DNA of 48,441 nucleotides from Clostridiales bacterium (GTDB taxonomy: Bacteria; Bacillota; Clostridia; Peptostreptococcales; Anaerovoracaceae): positions 1 to 48,441 of the forward strand of contig WRJK01000009.1 in the NCBI GenBank assembly GCA_009782285.1. Reading direction: 5' to 3'. Position 1 is the first letter of the stretch. Each line of letters opens with the position of its first letter. A program made the position numbers and the translations under genes. The notes below the pieces were generated by a model, which was not told the origin of the DNA, ran no database searches, and worked only from the letters and a program-made list of their open reading frames with translations. This document shows, in pieces, positions 41,473 through 48,441 of the stretch.

Positions 41473-42825
41473 ATGTTGAGAGAGGCATTGCCAAGAGTAG
41501 TTACACCGTTGCCAGGCCCTAAGGCTAAGGGAATCCTAGCAAGAAGGGCAGAAGCCATGCCAAATGCAATCAAGAGCATTTACCCCTGCGTCATCAAGCG
41601 CGGTGAAGGCGCGATGTTCGAGGATGTTGACGGGAACGTGTTTCTTGACTGGGTCGGCGGAGTAGGCGTCCTGAACATAGGGTACAGCCACCCCGGGCTG
41701 ATCGAGGCGGTCAGGGAGCAGTCAGAAAAGTATTTTCACGCTATGATGAACATCGTTACCCATGAGAGGTACATCGAACTGGCAGAAAAAATGAACGAGA
41801 TCATCCCCGTGAAAGGGGACAGAAAGAAGACGATGTTTGTGAACAGCGGTGCTGAGGCCGATGAAAACGCAGTAAAAATCGCCAAAAATTATACAGGCCG
41901 CCCGAACATACTTGTTTTTTCAGGGGCTTTCCACGGCAGGACGATGATGACTATGGCGATGACCGCGAAGAAAGCATACGCAGTGGGAATGGGGCCTTTC
42001 CCCGACGGTATCTGCAGGACCGAATTCCCGTATCTTTACAGGAAACCGGAGGGCATGACTGACGCAGAAGCGATACAGTACTACATCAGCAAGATCGAGC
42101 AGGTGTTTGTTGAAGCGTCTCCGGCACAATACATCGCTGCCATCGTCTTTGAGCCAGTGCAGGGCGAGGGCGGATTTGTCCCTGCTCCGATTGAATGGGT
42201 CAAAGCCGTCAGGGCGATTTGTGACAAGTATGGAATCTTAATGATCGTCGACGAAGTGCAGTCAGGCTGGAGCCGGTCGGGCAGGATGTTCGCTTCCGAC
42301 TACTTCAAGGAAGAAGGCTGCGAACCCGACATAATAACCACAGCCAAGTCAATAGCAGGCGGGCTGCCGCTGTCGGCGGTGACGGCGCGAGCCGAAGTCA
42401 TGGACGGAGTGACAGGCGGAACTATAGGTGGCACGTTCTGCGGCAACGCTGTCTCATGCGCCGCCGCATTAAAGCTTATAGACGTCATGCAGAAGGAGGA
42501 TTACCCTGCAAAGGCGAGGAGAATCAGCGAAAAGTGCGTGGCGAGGTTCAACAAATGGAAAGAAAAATACGAAGTGGTCGGAGACGTTAGGGGAACTGGG
42601 GCAATGATCGGCATCGAGTTCGTTAAAGACAAAGAGACAAAAGAGGTCAACCCAGCCATTGTAAACAGCATAGTAGACGCGGCAGTGCAAAAAGGCCTGT
42701 TGCTCGAAAGCGCCGGCACATACGGCAACGTGATCAGGTTCCTGTGCCCGCTCTGCGTCACGGACGAGCAGCTTGAGAAGGGGCTTGAGATTTTCGAGGA
42801 GGCATTGAACGAATGCATCCAATAG
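41473..42825 (+). CDS. Class III PLP-dependent aminotransferase (GabT-like)
   Basis: 450 residues of the omega-amino acid aminotransferase family: NSGAEADENAVKIAK, GAFHGRTMMTMAMT, IVDEVQSGWSRSG with the cofactor Asp, and the PLP lysine in TAKSIAGGLPLSAV, followed by GGTIGGTFCGN. The family takes GABA, beta-alanine or 3-amino-2-methylpropionate to the semialdehyde. The ATG at 41473 has GGAGGG upstream. Its position near PreTA (beta-alanine comes from uracil breakdown) makes beta-alanine possible, but GABA or ornithine remain open. It abuts the convergent phosphodiesterase gene with no base between the stop codons. Confidence 0.9.
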   Translation: MLREALPRVVTPLPGPKAKGILARRAEAMPNAIKSIYPCVIKRGEGAMFEDVDGNVFLDWVGGVGVLNIGYSHPGLIEAVREQSEKYFHAMMNIVTHERYIELAEKMNEIIPVKGDRKKTMFVNSGAEADENAVKIAKNYTGRPNILVFSGAFHGRTMMTMAMTAKKAYAVGMGPFPDGICRTEFPYLYRKPEGMTDAEAIQYYISKIEQVFVEASPAQYIAAIVFEPVQGEGGFVPAPIEWVKAVRAICDKYGILMIVDEVQSGWSRSGRMFASDYFKEEGCEPDIITTAKSIAGGLPLSAVTARAEVMDGVTGGTIGGTFCGNAVSCAAALKLIDVMQKEDYPAKARRISEKCVARFNKWKEKYEVVGDVRGTGAMIGIEFVKDKETKEVNPAIVNSIVDAAVQKGLLLESAGTYGNVIRFLCPLCVTDEQLEKGLEIFEEALNECIQ

Positions 42826-43311
42826 TCAAAAAACATCCTGGTAGTAGACAATGGAGGCGCTGAATTCGCCTTTTGCGGTGTTGACTATGGCATAGGATCC
42901 AAGCGTGCCGTCGAACGGGAAGGTCAGGCTTCCAGGGTTCAGAAGGTAAATGCCGTTTGATTCCGTAAAGACTGGGATGTGCGTGTGCCCGAAGAGGACT
43001 GCCTTGCAGTTCAGCTCGCAGGTCCTGTAGAGCAAGTTCACGAAGCTGTGCTTGACGTTTTGCTTGTGCCCGTGGACGAGAAGGATGTTGCCGTATTCAG
43101 TTTCAAGCACATGGAAATCGTCCTTTGGACGCGGTTCGTCGTTGTTGCCTGCTACGCATATTACAGTTTTGCCTGTGGATTCGGCAATCTTTTGCGCATC
43201 CCCCCGGATGTCGCCGAGGTGCAGGATCAGGTCAATTGAATGAAGCCTGCTGTAAACATTCAAAGCTTTTTGAATTTTACCGTGGGTGTCGCTGATGACG
43301 TACAGTTTCAA
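42826..43311 (-). CDS. YfcE/MJ0936-family metallophosphodiesterase
   Basis: 161 residues with the metal motifs YVISDTHGKI (DxH), LHLGDIRGD (GD), VAGNNDEP (GNxD) and LLVHGHK, LFGHTHIP. These enzymes cleave phosphodiesters with Mn or similar metals; the natural substrate is unclear. I take the TTG at 43311, which has GAGG 7 bases upstream and places YVISDTHG at the usual N-terminal position. It is divergent from oadA across a palindrome-bearing promoter region. Confidence 0.88.
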   Translation of the reverse strand: MKLYVISDTHGKIQKALNVYSRLHSIDLILHLGDIRGDAQKIAESTGKTVICVAGNNDEPRPKDDFHVLETEYGNILLVHGHKQNVKHSFVNLLYRTCELNCKAVLFGHTHIPVFTESNGIYLLNPGSLTFPFDGTLGSYAIVNTAKGEFSASIVYYQDVF

Positions 43312-43364
43312 TTGAATACCTCTTCGTGTTGAATTTAGCATCTTGTTACAGACATCTTAAATAC

Positions 43365-43393
43365 ACTATACTATATTGCATTAAGCATGGCAA
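43365..43393 (-). promoter_or_regulatory. Promoter of the YfcE-type gene
   Basis: On the minus strand TTGCCA (43388-43393), 17 bases, TATAGT (43365-43370). Each box differs from consensus by one base. Confidence 0.62.
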
Positions 43394-43400
43394 TATAGTA
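43369..43400. repeat. Perfect 11-bp inverted repeat in the divergent promoter region
   Basis: TACTATATTGC (43369-43379), 10-base spacer, GCAATATAGTA (43390-43400). It overlaps the promoter boxes of both divergent genes, so it looks like an operator acting on both. Confidence 0.6.
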
Positions 43401-43404
43401 GAAT
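43376..43404 (+). promoter_or_regulatory. Promoter of the oadA-like gene
   Basis: TTGCAT (43376-43381), 17 bases, TAGAAT (43399-43404), overlapping the palindrome. The gene starts at 43440 behind GAAGGAGG. Confidence 0.52.
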
Positions 43405-43439
43405 ACTTTCATTAACAGCAAATCGAAGGAGGCGAAGTT

Positions 43440-44837
43440 ATGGCTCAAGTCAGGATTACGGAGACGGCGCTGAGAGACGCCCACCAATCACTAATCGCAA
43501 CTAGGATGACAACAGAAGAAATGATCCCCATACTGGAAACGATGGACAATGTCGGCTACAACGCGCTGGAGATGTGGGGAGGCGCCACGTATGACGCATG
43601 CCTGCGTTTCCTTGACGAAGACCCATGGGAAAGGCTTAGGGCAATAAGGAAGAGAATAAAAAAGACAAAGCTTCAAATGCTGCTGCGTGGTCAGAACTTG
43701 CTCGGATACAAGCATTATGCAGATGATGTGGTAGATGAATTTGTCAACAAAGCCATAGAAAACGGAATAGACATAATTCGTATTTTCGATGCGCTCAACG
43801 ACACGAGAAACTTGGACAGGGCAGTAAGGGCAACCAAAAAATGCGGAGGGAACGCGCAGGGTACAATTTCATACACAAAAAGCCCGGTGCATACAAACGA
43901 CGTTTTCATCAAGCTTGCCAAAGAGATCGAGGCGATGGGGGCGGATTCGCTTTGCATCAAGGACATGGCCGGGCTGCTTGACCCGTACAACACCTTTGAC
44001 TTGGTTGTGGCAATCAAAAAAGTGATAAAAATCCCGCTGGAAATACATACCCATGCCACAAGCGGGCTGGGGAGCCTAACGTACATGAAGGCGGTCGAGG
44101 CGGGCGTCGACATCATCGACACCGCAATCTCACCGTTCGCAGAGGGCACATCCCAGCCGCCGACAGAGCCTATTGTTGCAGCGTTCAAGGGCACGAAGTA
44201 CGATACCGGGCTAAATGTCGAATTGCTCAACAAAACGGCGGAATATTTCAGGCCCATTAGGGAAAAGTACATAGCAAGCGGCTTGATGGACCCCAAACTT
44301 ATGGGGGTGGACATCAACACTTTAATATACCAAGTGCCGGGAGGGATGCTGTCCAACTTGGTCTCCCAGCTGAAACAGGCAAACGCCATGGACAAATACG
44401 ACGACGTGCTGAAGGAAATACCGAGGGTGAGGGAAGACCTAGGGTACCCGCCTTTGGTGACGCCTACCAGCCAGATCGTGGGTACGCAAGCAGTGTTGAA
44501 CATAGTAACCGGCGAACGCTACAAGATGGTTCCCAACGAAGTAAAAATGCTGGTCAAGGGGATGTACGGCAAGACTACCGTCCCCATAAAAAAAGAAATC
44601 GTCAAAAAGATCATCGGGGACGATGCTCAGGTGACTTGCAGGCCTGCAGACCTCATCGAACCGGAGCTTGAATCAATCAAAAAAGAATGCGCAAGGTTCA
44701 TGGAGCAGCCAGAGGACGTTTTGACGAAAGCACTGTTCCCGCAGCCGGCGGATGAATTCTTCAAAAAACGGGCACAGAAGAAGTACGGGATTGACTTCAA
44801 CCTTCTGAACGAAGAGGACGCGGTTTACCCAGTGTAA
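43440..44837 (+). CDS. Oxaloacetate decarboxylase alpha subunit / pyruvate carboxylase B-type carboxyltransferase
   Basis: 465 residues with the TIM-barrel carboxyltransferase: ITETALRDAHQSLIATR (metal Asp), IKDMAGLLDPY with the carbamylated-lysine-type site, LEIHTHATSGLG (His pair) and the conserved C-terminal PxxG segments. It transfers CO2 between oxaloacetate or pyruvate and biotin. The chain stops at the end of the conserved carboxylase domain and lacks the biotinyl (EAMKM) domain, so a separate biotin carrier must be made elsewhere. With membrane beta and gamma subunits it would pump sodium; these are not in the window. Confidence 0.9.
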   Translation: MAQVRITETALRDAHQSLIATRMTTEEMIPILETMDNVGYNALEMWGGATYDACLRFLDEDPWERLRAIRKRIKKTKLQMLLRGQNLLGYKHYADDVVDEFVNKAIENGIDIIRIFDALNDTRNLDRAVRATKKCGGNAQGTISYTKSPVHTNDVFIKLAKEIEAMGADSLCIKDMAGLLDPYNTFDLVVAIKKVIKIPLEIHTHATSGLGSLTYMKAVEAGVDIIDTAISPFAEGTSQPPTEPIVAAFKGTKYDTGLNVELLNKTAEYFRPIREKYIASGLMDPKLMGVDINTLIYQVPGGMLSNLVSQLKQANAMDKYDDVLKEIPRVREDLGYPPLVTPTSQIVGTQAVLNIVTGERYKMVPNEVKMLVKGMYGKTTVPIKKEIVKKIIGDDAQVTCRPADLIEPELESIKKECARFMEQPEDVLTKALFPQPADEFFKKRAQKKYGIDFNLLNEEDAVYPV

Positions 44838-44852
44838 GTTGTGGGTGCGCCT

Positions 44853-45566
44853 ATGTTCCGCGAGATCAAAAAAAAGCTGATAATACTGGAGAACAGGAAA
44901 CCATACAGCAGCGAGACGAACAAATACATACAAGAGATAGACATGGCCGACTGGATACACAGTTCCCTGAGGCTTGACGGATGCGCTCTGAGCAGGCATG
45001 AAGTGGAGACAATTCTCAGGGGGGATCTGGTTGCAGACGCAAGTCTGGACGATCACGTAATCGTTGAGAGGTACGGCGGCTTGTTCAAATCTGCCGGCGA
45101 CAGCCTTGCCATATCGTCTTGCTTGAGCAAGGAGATGATGTTCAGCTTTCAAAGCAGGCTTGCCGGAGGTGAACGAGCACACTACAGGAAGGGCAACCCA
45201 GTCCTGCTGTCCATCAATCACAACCCGCCGCACCCGTCGGAAATCGAAGAGCAGATGGACATACTCATGAACTGGTTTTATTCGGAGGACATGGAGGCGA
45301 ACCCCATATTAAAAGCTGTCTGCCTCCATCACAGGATAATCGAAACATACCCTTTCGACATGTACTCCGAAGCCGTTGCGCGGGCGGCAATGTTCTACTT
45401 CCTGATGGAAAGGGGGTATCCTGTGTTCGAAATAAGCATGAGCGAGCAGGAGTACAACCGTTCGGTAATTGAATACCTGAAAAAGGAGGACCCGCAGCCG
45501 TTCTACCAGGAAGCGGAGAGAAGCCTTCTGAACAAGATGGAATTGCTCATTCAACTGACTGCATAA
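44853..45566 (+). CDS. Fic-fold protein with degenerate catalytic motif
   Basis: About 237 residues. The helical layout and spacing resemble Fic proteins. The N-terminal IHSSLRLDGCALS matches the inhibitory helix region ([S/T]xxxE[G/N]-type, here with Asp), and HHRIIETYPFDMYSEAVARAA stands where Fic enzymes have HPFxDGNGRxxR. Counted from the chosen ATG, Y166-P-F holds the first position, the Gly-Asn-Gly of the nucleotide loop is replaced by YSE, and only the last Arg (R177) is kept. AMP transfer looks impossible by the usual mechanism. No good ribosome binding site is seen, and a GTG at 44841 is an alternative start. It follows oadA by 15 bases and is probably co-transcribed. Confidence 0.68.
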   Translation: MFREIKKKLIILENRKPYSSETNKYIQEIDMADWIHSSLRLDGCALSRHEVETILRGDLVADASLDDHVIVERYGGLFKSAGDSLAISSCLSKEMMFSFQSRLAGGERAHYRKGNPVLLSINHNPPHPSEIEEQMDILMNWFYSEDMEANPILKAVCLHHRIIETYPFDMYSEAVARAAMFYFLMERGYPVFEISMSEQEYNRSVIEYLKKEDPQPFYQEAERSLLNKMELLIQLTA

Positions 45567-45598
45567 TTGCTAGGTTTTGTTTATAAGTGGAGGAAAAA

Positions 45599-46513
45599 AT
45601 GCCAGACAGCGCCATTTTGCGTCTTCTTGAGAAAATACCGGCAGTGAGCACGGTTTGCGACTGTGACATGCGCTTGTACACCTCCTTCAAGGCAGGGGGG
45701 AAAGCGAGTGTTTTGATTGCCCCAAACGGGATCGGGGAGCTGCGGCAGGTGCTTGCTGCGTTGTCGCAGTCAGGTATCGGGTACATGGTCATCGGGAACG
45801 GCACAAACATTCTCGTCAGCGACAACGGATACAGGGGGGCGATAGTCAAGATAGGGGAGGCGTTTTCGTGGATAGAGGCGGCAGACTGCAGGCTTGTTGT
45901 TGGCGCAGGCGCTTCGATGGCTGCAGCCGCCAAGGCGGCTCTGGCAGCGGGGCTTGCCGGCCTTGAGTTTGCCTCGGGCATTCCGGGCAGCGTTGGCGGT
46001 GCGGTTTTCATGAACGCCGGGGCTTACGGAAGCGAAATGAAAGACGTGGTCAGCCGCGTGGACATAATTTCAAAGGACGGGCAACAGGGATACAAGCTTT
46101 CGTCAGAGGACATGAGTTTTTCCTATAGGCACAGTTCACTACAGGACGCAGAAGATGTTATAACCGGCGCCACCTTTGAGCTGGAATATGGCGACACTGG
46201 GAAAATCAAAGAAAAAATGCGCGAGTTCGCTGAACTCCGCAATTCAAAACAGCCTGTCTCAATGCCCAGCGCCGGAAGTTTTTTCAAGAGGCCTTCCGGG
46301 CATTTCGCAGGGAAACTGATAGAAGATTGCGGGCTAAAGGGGCTGTCGGTGGGCGGCGCTTCGGTTTCTGCACTTCATGCGGGGTTCATCGTGAACAACG
46401 GGAACGCCACCGCGACGGACATCATCGACCTGATGAATCTGGTGCGGCACACAGTCTATGACAAATTTGCGGTGAAGCTTGAGCCTGAAGTAAGGGTTAT
46501 AGGAGGTATGTGA
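45599..46513 (+). CDS. murB: UDP-N-acetylenolpyruvoylglucosamine reductase
   Basis: 304 residues, FAD-dependent, makes UDP-N-acetylmuramate in peptidoglycan synthesis. Visible are MRLYTSFKAGGKA, GNGTNILVSDNG, GLEFASGIPGSVGGAVFMNAG (FAD site), FSYRHSS, the catalytic Ser in PSAGSFFKRP and the C-terminal LEPEVRVIG acid. It is of the type with a shorter middle domain common in Gram-positives. The ATG at 45599 has GGAGG upstream; a GTG at 45587 is part of that site. It leads the murB-PHP-rapZ group with 1-14 base gaps. Confidence 0.95.
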   Translation: MPDSAILRLLEKIPAVSTVCDCDMRLYTSFKAGGKASVLIAPNGIGELRQVLAALSQSGIGYMVIGNGTNILVSDNGYRGAIVKIGEAFSWIEAADCRLVVGAGASMAAAAKAALAAGLAGLEFASGIPGSVGGAVFMNAGAYGSEMKDVVSRVDIISKDGQQGYKLSSEDMSFSYRHSSLQDAEDVITGATFELEYGDTGKIKEKMREFAELRNSKQPVSMPSAGSFFKRPSGHFAGKLIEDCGLKGLSVGGASVSALHAGFIVNNGNATATDIIDLMNLVRHTVYDKFAVKLEPEVRVIGGM

Positions 46514-46514
46514 T

Positions 46515-47249
46515 ATGGAAAAATGCTATAAAATCAAGTACGACTATCATACTCATACGTACTATTCACATGGCAAAGGCAGAATAGAAGACAACGTCAG
46601 GGCGGCTGACAAAAAGGGCCTTGCAGGCATTGCGATAGCGGATCATGGTCCGGGCCACATTTTTTACGGCATTGACAGGGAGGAAGTACGAAGCATGCGC
46701 AACGAAATTGAAATGCTGCGCAGGATATATGCGAGAATGGACATATTTCTTTCCGTCGAGGCCAACATTACAGACACCGGCAGCGGCTTGGACATTGAGG
46801 AAAACGAGTTGAAGGAATACGATTTTTTAATCGCAGGCTACCACTTTGGCATCAGAAGGGGGCACGGTTTGAGAAATTTCATCGATTACTACAGCCCGTT
46901 CGAGCTGCCGGGCCGCAGCAAGCTGATGAGAAAGAACACAGACATGGCAGTGAAGGCGATTTATGAAAACCCGGTTAAAATATTGGCCCACCCTGGGGAC
47001 AAAGGGCTCTTTGACATGGTCGAGATAGCCAAAGCCTGCGCCGACCGGGGGACGTACCTTGAAATAAACGACCAGCACGGGTACATGACGACTGAAGCGA
47101 TAAGGCAGGCGGCAAAGACGGACGTGCAGTTCATCATAAGCAGCGACGCGCATACGCCTGAAAAAGTTGGCTCGTGCGAACAAAGCATAAAAAGAGCCTT
47201 GGAAGCGGACATCGACATGAACAGGATAGTGAACATAGTGGAATGTTGA
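46515..47249 (+). CDS. PHP-domain metal-dependent hydrolase
   Basis: 244 residues with PHP motifs YDYHTHTYYSHGKGRIEDNV (HxH), AIADHGPGHI, EANITDTG, LAHPGDKG and SSDAHTPEKVG. The family includes histidinol phosphatase and small phosphoesterases. Location between murB and rapZ is known in Clostridia, where the gene is of unknown function. Start ATG is one base after murB ends (GGAGGT upstream). Confidence 0.9.
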   Translation: MEKCYKIKYDYHTHTYYSHGKGRIEDNVRAADKKGLAGIAIADHGPGHIFYGIDREEVRSMRNEIEMLRRIYARMDIFLSVEANITDTGSGLDIEENELKEYDFLIAGYHFGIRRGHGLRNFIDYYSPFELPGRSKLMRKNTDMAVKAIYENPVKILAHPGDKGLFDMVEIAKACADRGTYLEINDQHGYMTTEAIRQAAKTDVQFIISSDAHTPEKVGSCEQSIKRALEADIDMNRIVNIVEC

Positions 47250-47262
47250 AGGAGGAGTCAAT

Positions 47263-48111
47263 TTGCAAGCGGTAATTGTTACAGGGCTTTCGGGGGCAGG
47301 GAAAACCCAGGCAGCGATTTGCCTTGAGGATATGGGGTATTACTGCATAGACAACATGCCTCCGGCGCTGATTAAGAATTTCATGGGGCTTGCAGCACGG
47401 GGACAGAACGGGATCGACAAAGCGGCGTTTGTTATGGACGTCAGGGGGGGCGAATTTTTTGCAGACATCGAATTGTGCTTGGCCGACTTGAAGAACATGG
47501 GGATACCGTACAAGCTGGTTTTCCTCGAAGCTTCAGACGAAGCGCTTATCCGCAGGTTCAACGAGACAAGAAGAACGCACCCTTTGTCGGGGAGTTTTTC
47601 CACGATTGTCGGCATTCAAAAGGAGAGGGACGCCCTTAAAGGCATCAGGGATCTAGCGAATTATATCGTTGACACGTCGAACATGAAATCGATGAGGCTC
47701 AGGGAGGAGATCAAGCAGATATTTGCCAGTGGGGGCGAGGCCTCGGATTTTACTGTGAACATCAAATCCTTCGGGTTCAAGAACGGCATCCCGCTGGAAG
47801 CGGACATTGTGTTCGATGTGAGATTCATACCAAACCCTTACTACGTAGCAGAACTGAAAAAACTGACCGGGAACAATAAAAAAGTTAGGCGGTTCGTAAT
47901 GAAATCACCGGAAAGCGCCAATTTCGTCAGGAAGGCGAGCGAATTGATAAGCGACATGATCCCATGCTACATCAGGGAGGGGAAATACCATTTGAACATC
48001 GCCTTTGGGTGCACAGGAGGGCAGCACCGCTCAGTGGCGATGGCGAACGAATTCGTGGAGATATTCAATGCTCAAGGCAGGAGGACAATTGCAGAGCATA
48101 GGGATATATAA
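47263..48111 (+). CDS. rapZ: RNase adapter / nucleotide-binding protein RapZ (YvcJ)
   Basis: 282 residues. The N-terminal P-loop is GLSGAGKTQ (8-16); the C-terminal domain has DVRFIPNPYYVAELKKLTG and GCTGGQHRSVAMANE, the hallmark of RapZ. In E. coli RapZ presents GlmZ RNA to RNase E; in Firmicutes YvcJ binds nucleotides and sits by murB, yvcK and whiA. Here the start is TTG behind GGAGGAG. yvcK and whiA do not follow; a BKACE gene does. Confidence 0.95.
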   Translation: MQAVIVTGLSGAGKTQAAICLEDMGYYCIDNMPPALIKNFMGLAARGQNGIDKAAFVMDVRGGEFFADIELCLADLKNMGIPYKLVFLEASDEALIRRFNETRRTHPLSGSFSTIVGIQKERDALKGIRDLANYIVDTSNMKSMRLREEIKQIFASGGEASDFTVNIKSFGFKNGIPLEADIVFDVRFIPNPYYVAELKKLTGNNKKVRRFVMKSPESANFVRKASELISDMIPCYIREGKYHLNIAFGCTGGQHRSVAMANEFVEIFNAQGRRTIAEHRDI

Positions 48112-48151
48112 TGATGCTCAATAATAGAATAACAAAAACAGGAGGGAAAAA

Positions 48152-48441
48152 ATGGAGAAATTGATCATTACAGCAGCGATTTGCGGTGCGGAAGTGACGC
48201 AGGAGCACAATCCAGCAGTGCCGTACACGGTAGAGGAAATAGTAAGGGAGGCTAAATCGGCATACGACGCCGGAGCGGCGATCATCCATCTTCACGTCAG
48301 GGAGGACGACGGAACGCCGACACAGAGCAAGGATCGTTTCCAAGAGTGCGTCGAGGCCATCCTCAAGGTTTGCCCGGATGTCATAATCCAGCCATCAACA
48401 GGCGGGGCGCTGGGCATGAGCGACCTTGAGGGGCTCCCGTC
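48152..48441 (+). CDS. 3-keto-5-aminohexanoate cleavage enzyme family (BKACE), cut at window edge
   Basis: The first 96 codons are visible behind GGAGGG. KLIITAAICGAEVTQEHNP, the metal-binding IIHLHVRED and IIQPSTGGALGMS match BKACE enzymes, best known from lysine fermentation, where Kce condenses acetyl-CoA with 3-keto-5-aminohexanoate. Other members use different beta-keto acids. The gene runs off the right edge. Kdd, Kal and other lysine-fermentation genes may lie beyond; they are not seen here. Confidence 0.88.
   Translation, partial: MEKLIITAAICGAEVTQEHNPAVPYTVEEIVREAKSAYDAGAAIIHLHVREDDGTPTQSKDRFQECVEAILKVCPDVIIQPSTGGALGMSDLEGLP

Noticed and set aside
1..48441. CRISPR arrays, complete insertion sequences and prophage genes
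   Set aside because: No regularly spaced repeats, transposase with terminal repeats, or phage structural genes were found. The Rpn protein is a nuclease-type element without terminal repeats.

Overview
The window reads as a chromosomal segment of an anaerobic Gram-positive bacterium, most likely a Clostridia-type Firmicute. The support is strong purine-rich ribosome binding sites, frequent GTG and TTG starts, several TTGACA/TATAAT promoters with 17-bp spacers, lipobox lipoproteins, a dockerin-bearing glycosidase, an aldehyde ferredoxin oxidoreductase domain, ferredoxin-type proteins, and fermentation genes (oadA-like, PreTA, 3-keto-5-aminohexanoate cleavage enzyme). The species cannot be named from the sequence. 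Gene density is high, genes lie on both strands, and no CRISPR array, rRNA or intact insertion sequence was seen.

Layout. 0-4 kb (minus): VTC-type polyphosphate polymerase, DUF4956 membrane protein, CotH kinase and an OmpR-type response regulator in one operon. 4-7 kb (plus): a decayed vapBC pair, a class I aminotransferase, and an AbiEii-type nucleotidyltransferase overlapping its likely partner gene. 6.8-11.9 kb (minus): a 1027-residue fusion of an iron alcohol dehydrogenase with an aldehyde ferredoxin oxidoreductase, then an archaeal-type D-aminoacyl-tRNA deacylase (DTD2) and an FkbM methyltransferase. 12-14 kb (plus): an rtcB2-prfH RNA-repair and ribosome-rescue pair behind a leader with a terminator. 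13.9-17.7 kb (minus): an Rpn-type nuclease, a fragment of a second copy, and a PadR-controlled flavoprotein/polyferredoxin operon. 17.7-25.1 kb (minus): an envelope operon with an orphan LuxR-type HTH protein, two lipoproteins and a 2000-residue Ig-repeat surface protein. 25-28 kb (plus): DUF3137 protein, a DUF6273 remnant, an intact VapC toxin pair, and a threonine/serine dehydratase. 28-35.8 kb: a GH36-like cohesin/dockerin protein, an M14-type peptidase, a lipoprotein and a small orphan gene. 36-48.4 kb: tRNA-Gly, PreT-PreA, a DMT transporter, a beta-CASP nuclease, a class III aminotransferase, a YfcE phosphodiesterase, OadA, a Fic-like protein without its catalytic motif, MurB, a PHP protein, RapZ, and the start of a BKACE enzyme cut by the window edge.

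The most notable block is 6.8-13.9 kb. The fusion enzyme could take a carboxylic acid through an aldehyde to an alcohol in one chain. DTD2 enzymes are known to remove D-amino acids, including aldehyde-modified ones, from tRNA. RtcB2-PrfH repairs or rescues damaged ribosomes. Together this looks like aldehyde chemistry placed beside translation quality control. That link is inference from gene order and family knowledge; the fusion and the gene order themselves are read directly.
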